Positions 9,683-21,400 of a DNA stretch of 64,000 nt are shown here, in pieces. The notes beneath the pieces are model-generated. The model made no database searches and was not told the DNA's origin. It saw only the letters and a program-made list of their open reading frames with translations. A program made the position numbers and the translations under genes. The stretch's first letter is position 1, and each line of letters opens with the position of its first letter. Source of the DNA: Pleodorina starrii (lineage: Eukaryota > Chlorophyta > Chlorophyceae > Chlamydomonadales > Volvocaceae); assembly GCA_030267565.1 (NCBI GenBank), contig BRXU01000007.1, positions 4,340,001-4,404,000 on the forward strand, read 5' to 3'.

Positions 9683-10602
9683 TCAAGGCGCCGCCAGTAG
9701 CCAGTTCGTACGGTTTGCTGGGGATGCAAGAACCTCTTCCGCCTCCGTCTTCTCCTCGCTGACACAGCGCTCTTCCCCGTCAGTCCAATCATGCAGCATG
9801 GTGGTTGACAAGCCGCGCGACGCAGCTGTCCCTGGGCAAACAAACAAGGGGTTGGTGTCGGCTTCCTTAAAGCCGGAAAAAGGGCGGGGCCCCACTAAAT
9901 CCGTACGGGTGAAGTTGAGTGCTAGGGCGGCGAGGGCGTGAAGTGTGAGAGTGTCGACATTCCTGCTGATAGACAGCCAGAGCTTTTTCCCGAAATGCCT
10001 GCTAGCCGAGTCGTTAGCAAGGCCTGCCGGCGCCGCGCGAAGCGCGTCATCCCGTCGGGTGCATGAGCGCATGTGCGCATCGACCGAAATACGGCATTTC
10101 CAAAGCGAGCGGCGAGGGCGTCAACTGTGAGAGTGTCGACATTCCTGCTGATAGGCAGCCAGAGCTTTATATCTGAAATGCCTGCGGCTTCAGCAATCCG
10201 ACCCATGTTTAGCATCGCGCGCCGTCTCGGCACTGTGCAACTCTTCCGGCCAGCGCATTGGCTGAAGTTACTTGGCAGTAGACATGGAGTGTATCATTTA
10301 CACATCACGCAGGCTGACTTGCCAATAGAAGGACAGCGGAACTGTTTGCGAGGGTTGCGACGACGTGCAGTTGCCGACGAGAGTGCACAGGCTTCGCTAC
10401 TGAGGTATTCGCCATAGAGGAGGCTTGACTGCTTTAACATTAGGACAGGGAATGTAGAAGTCCATGCCCTAGGTTGCCGACTGGACTTGTTGGGCGGCCC
10501 GCAGCAGAAGACCGCTGCATCATGCGTGCATTGGCGGCTTGGCGTCCAACAACCAACAGTTTGCCCCTCATGGTTTGCTCCTTGCAACATTTGTAATAGC
10601 AA
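9683..10602 (-). pseudogene. Frame-shifted coding relic with an internal duplication
   Basis: Three overlapping minus frames look coding in succession: 10602-10294 (MLLQMLQGANHEGQTVG at its start), 10233-9922 and 10072-9683 (TMLHDWTDGEERCVSEEKTE near the end). The latter two contain the same peptide, KLWLPISRNVDTLT and KLWLSISRNVDTLT, because about 73 bp are duplicated 182 bp apart (9931-10003 and 10113-10186); 182 is not a multiple of three, so the copies fall in different frames. No family recognised. It looks like a broken gene or repeat-derived protein rather than an active gene. Confidence 0.35.
9931..10186. repeat. Direct repeat, two copies of about 73 bp
   Basis: Copies at 9931-10003 and 10113-10186 share GAGAGTGTCGACATTCCTGC and the following CAGCCAGAGCTTT, with about ten differences; the intervening 109 bp is not repeated. 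Confidence 0.85.
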
Positions 10603-12201
10603 TATGCGTCAAGACGATCGGACCGGCTAGCAGAGCTGCTGTGGTGTGGTCGCGGGAAGAATGTTCGCAATGCAAATAAACATAGTTGGTTGCTTGCCGA
10701 AACGAAGATTCATTTCACGCCGTCATGTCAGAATTCCACTTTAAGGAACGATGAATCTTCTGGAATTAATTATAGGCCGAGAGGTGTTGGTTTGACCTCG
10801 GCCTCGGTCCATGGAGACTGCCAAACTGGCTTTTACTCATGCGATGTTGGGTTCCTATAATAAATTTACCGTGCAATAAACAATGTAATCTTTTACTTAT
10901 GCAGACTTTCCGTTGACCGAAAGTCTACACTTGTCCAATTACTTCCCAGATCCCAGATCCCACACACGGACATGGGCAATCCTACAGGGCGGGGCCCCCC
11001 TGGGCGCTTCGCGCTGGGGCCCCGCCCAAAAAAAGAGATCAGCGTACCCAAACAAGCGGCACGGGTGAATTAAACAACCCGACGCATTGCTACCGAATAG
11101 GAGTGAGCGGATCTGTACACGGCGAGGCGCCGCACCGGAACATTTGTCCGCAGTAGCGCCCAGTCACACTGCTGGAATCCGAGTCCTACGCTCCTCCCCT
11201 CCCCGATCCATCTCCCTCCTTCCTAAGAAGCTGGGGCAAACGCTTTCTACTGAGGCGTATGTCGTCGTGAGCTTCCATGCAACTCTACAACGGGACGGCG
11301 GCGCAGCGCGGCAGCCATAATTGCAGCTGCACTTGCCGCTTCTCTTTGTCTAATATGTTAAACAGGCACTAAAAATCGAAAAGAAGCACAGCCAAACTGT
11401 AGTACCATGTATCACACCAGTCGGACGCCTTCCACAAAACACCCCACCGCTAGTCCCCTACAAAGCACATCACTCACCCAGGCGGACATTGACCAGCGCG
11501 CATCCAAGGATTAGGGTGTACAACATACGCACGACATATACAAACACCGAGAGCGCGCCACGAGGGCCAGGCAACGCTCACACCATTGACGCGCGTTCTG
11601 GACAGCAGCGCGCAGCATGGAGAAAACGTCATAATTTGTGCGGCGCACCGGGCCACACGGGCAACACAGATAAAATTGCAGCAAGGCGCTTTCTAGACAC
11701 GTCTGATCACACAATTCACCATTACTTATTCCCATTACGTACTTGACACCTGGGCGGGTTTACTGGTAGTACCGTGGTAGTACCCTACGGACAGGTAGTA
11801 CTTAAAACCAGGACACCGTCCATAAGGTGAAGCCCCCGGCCTAAGATATTACGGCGATGGCCCTGCACAATGTACGCTGGTAATTCAACAGCGCGCCCTG
11901 CGCAATGTACGATGCACAATGTACGATCAAACAAACCAGCCCGTGTACCGTAGCGTTCTCCTTCCCTACCCTGACCATAGCCGCCGCCGTCAGGCCCGCC
12001 ACGCTGTCATTTACCTACCGAGCCGGCAGTCGACTGGCGGCCATAGGCGGCAGCACGTACGCATCAGCATAGCTGCGGTGGCCGCAACACACCCTGTCGG
12101 CCGCCACGGCAGCCCCATACCCCGTGCCGGCCAGCACCAAGCCGTAGCCACACTCTCCAGTTCCGGTGCGGCGACAGCGATCAGCCGAACCCGCTGTCGC
12201 C
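10603..12201. other. Intergenic region downstream of gene B
   Basis: No gene recognised. It holds the GC palindrome at 10987-11027, three GGTAGTAC motifs at about 11765-11800, and three copies of CAATGTACG at about 11867-11925, all short dispersed-repeat-like sequences. Confidence 0.45.
10987..11027. repeat. GC-rich hairpin palindrome
   Basis: GGGCGGGGCCCC (10987-10998) pairs perfectly with GGGGCCCCGCCC (11016-11027); the loop itself contains GCGC-TTC-GCGC. An oligo-A run follows. A single arm, GGGCGGGGCCCC, also occurs at 9892-9903. Confidence 0.85.
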
Positions 12202-12206
12202 TTACA
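12202..12206 (-). terminator. TGTAA-type poly(A) signal for gene B
   Basis: TGTAA on the minus strand 245 bp beyond the stop of gene B. TGTAA is the usual poly(A) signal of volvocine algae; assignment to this gene is by position only. Confidence 0.45.
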
Positions 12207-12450
12207 TAAGAACCCTAATCCAGTAAGCTACACCAGCAGTCCCCAATCCTGTTTTCACGCAGCCTGGTCACAAATTACGCAGTAACACAACACAATATAA
12301 CACAACATTGCCCTCGCGTCCCTCCTTTTGACAACGACCTCCATGCGCGCCCTGAGCGCCCGGCGAAGCCGCATACAGAAGCCACCAGAACCACAGTCCT
12401 TAGCCCTCGGGGCTCGATCGCCCCTTCAACTATACCTGCGCATCCCCCTT

Positions 12451-15400
12451 CTACCATTCCTGCGCACGCTCGTCGCTGTCCCTGACCCGCATGCTATCGC
12501 TGCGCAGCCCCGCCGGCGTTCGCGCCGCCTGCGGGCTACCGCCGCCAGTGCCCTGCTGCTCCTCCTGCATAGCTGCCTCCGCCGTGCCGCCAAAGCCACC
12601 CTGGTTGCTGCCCGCCGCCGCAATCATCAGCGCTGCGACCTCGCTGCGGATCAGCGATGGCGACGCCTCAAATGCCATCATACCGCCTGGCAGCATCATG
12701 GTCGCCTGTGGCGGCGTCTGCGAGCTGCGCCGGCGGATCTCCTGGTGCGGCGGGGCGCCCGGCATCAGGTCCGTAGCGCCCTCCACGCCCTTGTCAGCAT
12801 CCTGGCCCAGGCCGTCGGCTCCTGCCACGTGGACCGTGCTGCCGCTGCCGGGCCGCGAGCCGGTAGCACGGGACTTGGGACGCGGCACGAACGACTCCAT
12901 GGTCTCCAGGGAGCGCTGCACGGGAACCACCACGGTCTCTCCGCCTGCCGCTGCAGCACCCAGTGCCGTGGCAGGCTCGTCAGCACTGGCCAACGGCTTT
13001 GCGGGGACTTCCACCTCCGCGCCCGCGCGCGGTGCCGCCTCTACAAAGGCGGGGCGACTGCCTCCGCTGCCAGGGCGGACACTGTCGGGGTGGACGCTGC
13101 CGGGGCGGCCACTGCCGGGGCGGCTGCCGCCGGCACCGCTAGTCGGCCGGGATTCGGTGACGCTGCGCGACATGCGACCGTGCATTGCCGTGGGGGGTAG
13201 CGGCGAAATCTCGACGCCCTCCCATTGCGGCGCCGAGTTACGGTTCAGGCTGCTATCCGCGCGCTGCAGTTCCGCCGGCGCCTTGGGCACCGCGCTCGTC
13301 GACTGGCGTCGGCTGGGCGTGCCGGCGTCGGCGCCATCGACGGCCTGGAAAACTTTCCCGCTGACTGTCGGGCTTCCCAGAGGGAAGGTCGGCATTACCA
13401 ACGGCACGGCGGTGTGTGGCTGCTTGTTGGTCGAGACCAAGGGGCGAATAACCTCCGGCTCAGAGGGGGCTACGTAACCGGCGGCCAGAGAGCACGAAAC
13501 CGTTGCGCCCGGCACGGACCGCCGCGGCGATGCCAGCAGGGCGCGCTCCGCGTCCCTCTCCGCCACGGCCGATGACCGGCGCGAAGCCGGAATGCTTCCG
13601 GCGGGGCTGGCGGGCGCAATGGAGGCGACACCCATGAACGCTTCGCGTGGGCCACCGTTGCCGCCCTGGCTGTCGGGGCTGCGACGTATCGGCGACTCAG
13701 GGACGGAGGCGGCGGCAGGGGCGCCTTCGGGCTGCTCCAGCTCGCCGGGCGGCGTCACCGGTCGCAGGTGCTTGGCCTTACGGCGCTGGACGGCAAAGAT
13801 GGCCAGCATCACCACGCCGGCAATCAGGGCGCCACCAACGGCGCCGCCAACTACAGCACCAACAGGGAAGGACTTCTTCTTATCGCTGCTGCTGCTGCCG
13901 CCCGAGCTACCGCCGCCCGTGCTACCGCCGCCGCCGCTGTCCGTATTGCCGTTGCCGCTGCTGCTGCCGCTGCCGCTGTCGGTGCCGCTGTTGCCGACGG
14001 GAATGATCTCGCCCTGCGCCGATGACGGCGCGGGCGAGGGCGGGGGCGGCGAGCTGTTCGCGGCGGCCTCCGCCGCCGCCTTGACGGTCTCGTACTGCAC
14101 GGCCTCCGCCGCCGCCGAGATGGCTGGGAACGTAGCCATCGGCACCCCCAGCGTTGTCGTGCCCACATCCGCGGCGGCCTTGTCGACCGTCGTCAGATAC
14201 GTCTGGAACAGCTTGCACAGCTGCCGTAGCACGAGCATGTCCGAAACGGTGGGGACCTTGGGCGCACTGTCGCCCATGCTCTGCAGGCACGCCACGTCGT
14301 CCGCGGTAAGTTCGGCCGGCGGGTCAATCACCGGTATTTCAGTGGGTACCGGGTCGCCCGCGTCACGGCCCTCGGCAATCGTCAGCTCGTCCACCTGGAC
14401 CGGCGCCGACGCAATGGCCGTCGTCACAACCGACGAGCCGGCGACGACTTTGACGATGAAGACGCGGTCCATGCTGATGTTCATTGCGTAGGCCAGGCTC
14501 TTGAGGAACAGCTCGGATATGTCCCAGAACTGGTCCACCGTGAGCGCAAACTTTTGCGAGATCTGAAGATTGGCGGGCGGGGACGGCGTTGCGATCAGGC
14601 AGCAGAAGCAGCAGCGGGCCAAGGCAGAAGGGTAGCAAGCGAAAGGTTAGAGGGAAGGCATGTCAGGATGGGGGTTGCACCAAGGGCTTCGCCCAACCAG
14701 ATTATGTAAACGATTTGTACCCCAGCCCCGTCGCACGCCACGCCTCACCCGCCTGGCTTGCCCAATCCCTCAGTCGCGCGTGCATGTAAAGCGCCAATGC
14801 TACCACGCCCTCTCTCCCGTCTTGCCTATTTCCCTCGCCTTGCGACCTCTTCGACCAAGACTCACCTGCACCGCGCTCTCGGTCCGAACCTCCAGGTGCT
14901 TGCCTCCCTTGAGCTTGACGTACATGAGCGTGTTGTTCTGGTCCCAGTAGTAGGCGCCGTGGCCCTTGCCGTCGCCGATCACCGGTGGCTCCGGCTCAGG
15001 CGTGATACGGCCCACGACGTCAGACACGCCAGCCGGCAACATCACGAAGCGCCGATTGAGCGTGTACAGGTAATTGATCACCAGCACGATTTCCTTGTCG
15101 GGATCCGCGTACGGCAGCCACATCCGAAAAATCTGCGCCGGCGTGCCCGTGAAGTTGATGTAGGTGGTCTGGCCGGTCGGCAGATACGTGGCGAACATCG
15201 ACAGGCGCTTCTGGCACTTGTACGTAAAGCAGCAGCCGTGGTCCATGTGCGCCGTCACCAGGTCGATAGAGCCCGAGACGTTGAAAAACACGGGCCCAAA
15301 GTTGCGGTCCTCGGAATCCTTGTCGCGGCTCTCCAGCACGAACATCTGCGCGTCGCCCCAGATGCCGTCGGCGGGGACCGGTTTGGGCTTCAGGCGCGCG

Positions 15401-18400
15401 TCGAGCAAGAACTCGGTCGAGCCCTGGGCGCACTGGTAGCTGTCGACGATAGACGAGTAGGTGCAGGCGCCGGGCAGGACGGGCGAGCCCTGGTCCATGG
15501 GGAAGACACGCGGGCCCGACTTGAAATTGCCAGCCGTGACGCCGATGGTGCCTGTAAGCGAGCCGTCCAGGTCGCGCCAGTGGACGTGCTTGGGGCCGGC
15601 GCACGTGAGCATGATGACGCTGCCATCCTCGCGCGTGTAATTGGCTTCGCCGCACAGCTCACCGCGCCAGCTCTGCGTGGCGTCGATGTTGAGGAACATG
15701 CCCTGGTCCGGGCTGTGGCGCAAAAAACAAGCAGCGGGAGAGGGCACGGTGGAGGGAGGTAATTGATTCAGCACATGTCGCTAACCGGCGGTAATTATGG
15801 GGAAGGGGCCGAGCCGCAGCCGCGTCTGTCACGCTGTGTCGCTGTAACTGCCATGAACTGGTGTGCCGTGAGTACAGGTGCCGACCTGTCCAGCCTTGCC
15901 AGGAAAAACGGCGGAGCGCCACCCAGCAAAGCCTCGACTCCGGCACCCGGTTTCCAAAAATAAGGTAACACGCGGCTACGCCTCCGGACGCCATCCCCAC
16001 TCGCCGGAAACACGTACCCTGAGGTCACGTCCACCACATTGATGTTAGAAAAGTAGTGAGGGTAGAACGTCTCGGGGGCGTTGTGGTGGTTGGCCAGCGC
16101 ATATGTGCCCGTCCGGACGCCGCCGCAGCCGGTGGGGCCCTTGAAATCCGCAATCGTGATGCCCGTGATGTTAAACATACCCTGAAGAAGCGCGGGAATG
16201 GGAGTAGGTGCGTGTGCAGGCCGACAAGGCGACGTGTCAAGTGGTCAGTTCCTTGGACGTCTTGGGGGTTCGTGCATGATGCTTCGAGCGGCGAAAGGAT
16301 GTGGCAACGGAGGCCTGTGAAGGTGGAAACACTTGCAGGTGCTGGCCCGGCGTAACTGGCACAGCCAGCCGCAACCGCAACGTCAGGAAATCAAGTTACG
16401 GAGCGAGAAAGGCGGACAACGGAAAATGGCGGACAAAACAGGCGTCGCCTCCGGTGCAGTGCACGGCCAGCTGACCGGGTGGCTCTTCTCTTCGTGAGTC
16501 TGGAGCCCAATGTAACAATCACAAGAAAACATGCGGACGGGCAAGACGGGCTGGACGGTCGGGCGCGACTCACGTGCACCATGGCGTAGCTCTTCGCCTT
16601 GTCCCAAGGCTTGGACTCGGGGCCGGCGTAGAAGAGCAACGCGAACTGCGACGCGTCAAGGCCAATAGCAGGCGTGTGCGGCGAGTACTGGTTAAACGAC
16701 TGCATCGACAGCTTGGGATGGCAGCCGGGGTCCGTCGCGACGGCGCAGGCGGTGCACACGTCCTCGCTCGACTGGCCCGCCAGCAGTCCGCCATACCACC
16801 ACATCGAGGCGGGCTCCGTGAGCGCGCCAAGGCGCATGAGGTGAAGGCCCGCGTGTTTGTTGTCCAGGACGTTGACGTTTTCCAGCACAATGTCCGTGGC
16901 GATGCCCTGGGTGGTGATGATGCCGAAGTCTGCGAACAAGGGAACGAGCAAGCGAGCGAGCGAGCAAGTGAAACGGTGATGATTAAGTGATATCTGACTT
17001 GCGCAGGCCAAGCTGGCTGCGCACTGGTGTTGATAGAACGGTGACTGCTGCATATATGCGCCCAAGAGCCAGTCACGCACCAATGCAATAACCTAACCAT
17101 GACCCACCTCAGGCCACCACCGGACCATCCCGACAACCAGACCACCTTACCCCAGTTCAGGTAGACCGTAAAATTGCGAAGGGCCGTGCAGCCATCAATG
17201 GACGACTCATTGCTGGCCCTCAGCCACATGCCTGCCAAATACGAGTGCGCCGAGTTGTTGCGGAACGCGCCGGTCGTAAAGTTGGCAGTGCTGCAGGGAA
17301 CGCCATGGTACGTGAAGCCATAGCGTTCGCCGCCGGCGGCCACGTTGTCCGTGACCCAGTTGGCGGCCGACAAGATGTAAAATGACGCCGGCATGACAGT
17401 GTCAAATGTGGACTGCTGAGCCATGTCCTTGATTGTGCCCAGCACCAGGTTGCCGCGGATGATGTTGCCGCTGCAAGGATACCGGCCGGGGAAGGGATGG
17501 GGGTCAGGGCCGGCGGGGCGGAGCAGGGCGGTGCGGTGCATATCAGTTTGATGCAACGGCAAGAGCACTCCAGCACCGGTGTTAGCCCGTTACCCAAATT
17601 GCACACGGCTGCATGAAGGGCAGGGCAAGGCGGCTGGGATTCCGCAGCCAAGCAACAGACGGAGCCCTACGCGCGGACAGGTGGAAACGCGCCCAAAGCC
17701 CTTATCAAAGCTTTTATTTGGCGCGAAAGACTCGGCTGTCCATTCCTAGGGTCAGGATCATGCGCTCTGCTCCGCAGGCTGGATAACTCCGCAAGCTGCC
17801 CGGCCCGGCCCCACCAACCGCCTCATCACGCCCCAGCGGCGGCAGTCACAACTGCGGCCACTCCTAGAGACCAGGCCGAGCCTTATCTTACTTGGTCAAC
17901 ACCGCCACGCTATTGGCCTCAAACGCCTCGAACATCACGTTGTCTATAATTTTGGTGGGCACCGTCGCGTTGAGGTCGGCGCCGATGCGCACGTTGGTCG
18001 CCAGGCCCCACATGAGCGAGCTGTTGTACAGGAAGCTGGGGTTGTCAACGGTCACCGTGGTGGTGGTGTTGGTCGAGTTGTCCGTAATCGTCCGCTGCAC
18101 GGACTGCAGCCGGTCGAAGAAGATGCAGGAATGGTTCGACAGACCGGCCTGGCCGCAGTACTCCATCGAGATCGAGTCGAAGCGGCCAGTCGAGGCACCC
18201 GAAATCGTCACGTGCGCGCCCAGCAGTTCGCCGATGCCCAGTGTGTGCTGATACTCGCCGTCATGCGAGGTGATGAGGACGTTGGACGAGGCGAGGCCCA
18301 CCTCAGCGCGCAGGTCAACGGTGGGGCCACCGGGGTAGGCCTTGTACGTGGCGCTGTGGACATTGTTCAGCGGCGAGTCCAGGACCAGGTCCGAACCGCC

Positions 18401-21400
18401 GTTGAGAATGCCGGTGATGGTGCGGATCTCGGTCTGATTCCAGTTGAAGGAAGTCGAGGTGATGAGAATACGGTCGCCGATCTGCCAGCCGTGACTGGGG
18501 TCAGAGACGCGGATTTTGCTGTCGCCGGGCGCGGCGCGCGAACCCAGGCGGATCCAGCGCTTGTTGACCTGTGTGGGCGGCAGGTAGAGCAACGCCATGG
18601 CCCCGAGCAAAGGGGAGAAATCAGACAGATCGATATTGAGGCATGAAGGAGAGCATTGACATGGCGTGGGGTATATCGGGAGGGTACGGCACGCGCGTTC
18701 AAGTTCCAGGAGGCACAAGGCGGGGCGGGGCGGGCAGGAATGGCACCAACCAAAAGAGCCGTTGCAAGAAGCGAGACTTGCGCCGTGCAGTCTCACCCCC
18801 CCGCCATTCCTGAACACCGAGGGTATGCCGACCCTCGCGAAAGCACCATCCCTCTGCATGACGCTTCCGACGCGCGCATACGCACACGCACACCACTCAC
18901 CCGGAGGCCGTACAGGTTGATAGTGCCTCCAGAAAGCGCCACCAGCACCTTGGAGCCCAGGTTCAGATCGTTGTCAATGGCATAGTCGGGCGTGTCGCGG
19001 GTGCCCTCCAGGAAGATGGTGGCCTTCTTTGGGTGGGGGGCATCGGCGCTACCGGCGCTCAGTACGCCCTCGCCCATGACGATAATGTAGACGGCCGTCA
19101 GATTGACGTCGCGCGTGGGATCGAATCGCACATTGCCCTGAATTGTGAGCGCCAGCAGTTGCGGCGGCGACTCGTCGATGACAAGATCCCAGCCCTGTGG
19201 AATCGTCACATTGGCGCCGGCCGTGGGCTTGCTGTAGTTGAGGTAGCTCATGATGGAGACGTTCCAGGTGCTGGCGTTGGACCAGTACAGCGTGCCGTTG
19301 CGCACGTCCACCACCACGGGGGGCAGGTTGTTGCAGCCCTCGTCGGGGCAGGGGTACGAATTCACGTTCAGAGCTGCGTCCGTGTGGCCGCCGACGTAGA
19401 CCGTAAACTTGGTGTCGTTGTAGGTGTGGTTGTAGCTCCAAACCCAGCTGTTCTGCACTTCGGTCTTGTTGTAGAAGAAGTCGCCGTGGGTGGTGTTGGG
19501 CAGCGCGGGAGGCAGCTCGGTACGATTGTTCTTGACGCTGTTGACGGTGAAGTGGTCCTTGACCTGCATGTACTTGGTGCTGTAGAACACGTAGTCCGAG
19601 CTGTTCAGGACGTCCATCTTGTGGATCCTGGACGAGGTTGGATTGAAGCGCAAAGGAAAAGGGCGCAAATAGCAGCGGCGGGCTTAAAGAGGCGGCGGGT
19701 TCGGTGGGGCAGTTCAGATGCATTAAGGTGCGTGCGGCAAAGGCGGCGGGCAACAGCGGCGCGGAAGGAAACGGGGCGCGGGCCATAGTTGGGTGTCGAA
19801 GGAGGCGGATGGAGTATGAGCAGTTGCAACAGCGGCGCGGCCTGCATTTAGCGCACACCTCGGCTCGGTGGAGCAGCTTCCAGAAAACCCTTCCATTCTC
19901 TAGCCCAGGGAACCCCAGAAACCGCGCCCAGTTCCATATCCCGGGGCCTGCTCCGACCAAAACACCCAAACGCCCCCGCGGCTGCACCACTGCGCGCACC
20001 CCGAGGCCCGTCCGGCACCTCGCCCCCGCAGCGGAGCCATGCCAGTTATGCTTACCTGTAATACTCTGGGTCCAGGCGATACCAGACCATGTCCCAGGTG
20101 AGCCAGTAATCGCGGTTGACGGCGTTGGTGAACATGTAGCCCTCCTCGTTGTAGCCGGAAAAGTGCACCACGCTGGTGCGGTTTGTTGCCAGCGACACAA
20201 CGTCCAGGGGCTTGTATTTGAGCGACTGCGAGCGTGCGGGGACACAGCCAGCAAGCCAGCCAGCAAGCCGGCGTGACACAAAGACAGCAGGCCGAGATTA
20301 AGGCCAGCGGGGTTGTATCCGAGGAGCACGGGCGTGCAACGGCGACGTATCGAGCCCGCACATCGCCGTCACGTGGAGCAACCCTTAACTTCCCGCGAAA
20401 CAGGCCCCGGATCCCAGAATGCCACTCAGAAACCCAGCCCATTCCCGCAAAAGGTATTCCGTCAGGAAGCTCACCTCCGGGCCGTGGCCGTTCAACAGGA
20501 CGCGGCGGAACGTCAGCGCAGGGCTGCAGTAAGCACCATTGTTGCTGACGTAAGAATTGCGGATGTAGACGCACTCGGCCGGGTCAAACAAGTCGTTTTC
20601 CACCGCAGATTGCCAGGTGGCGCCCGGTCCAAACGTCCAGTTGGCAGCGGGGTCGGGCCAGAATTCCGCTGGCAGGTTCTGCTTGTTGAGCAGCGTACCG
20701 TCCGTATCCAGAAAGATGCCCTGATGGCCCCAGCTCCAAACCGACAGGACGGGCTTGGTGCCATCGCTGTTGATAAAGCTGATGTTGGCGGTAAAGGTGG
20801 TGGCGCCGCCCTGGTAGGTCTTGCACTTGCCGCAATGCTCCAACGCTGAGAAGCCGACCTTGTCGGCCGTGAAGTCCACAAAGGTCATGTTGATCATGCT
20901 CATGAGCGCCGAGTGCTTGTCATCGTTCTTGACGGAGCTCTGCGAAATGATGCCCGTCACGCGGCGGTCCGAGTACCACCGGCCGGCGGTGCCACGGTTT
21001 CCAGCCGTCGTGCGCGCGTAAATTGTACTGTTGACGAAGCCGGCCATCTGGGTCAGGCTGACGTCGTAGCGGTTGCGGTCATCGGTGACCCAGGTCATCT
21101 CCATGCTCGCACCGTGGTCCTTGGCGCTGACACTAAGCTGCTTTGGGCCGCCACCGTTGTCACCCATCACCATGTTGGTGAACTGAACCAGGGCCATCTG
21201 ATCGAAGGTAGTTAGGGAGGGGCGAATGGGGCTCAGTGCGCGCCAGGCATGAAAAAATAGCAGCGGGTCAACCGTGTCACGTTGGTGTCTTGGTGAGCAT
21301 GAACCCACCAACTAATCACGAGTGGACGGCACCGCATAAGCCACCAGGCAATGCAAAAATACATCCGGCAGCCAAGCTGCCGGCCGTCCAAGCTGTGCTA

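Noticed and set aside
12328..14491. Large plus-strand frames opposite the last exon of gene B
   Set aside because: Antisense shadows; the minus strand holds the membrane helix and tail in frame with 21 upstream exons.
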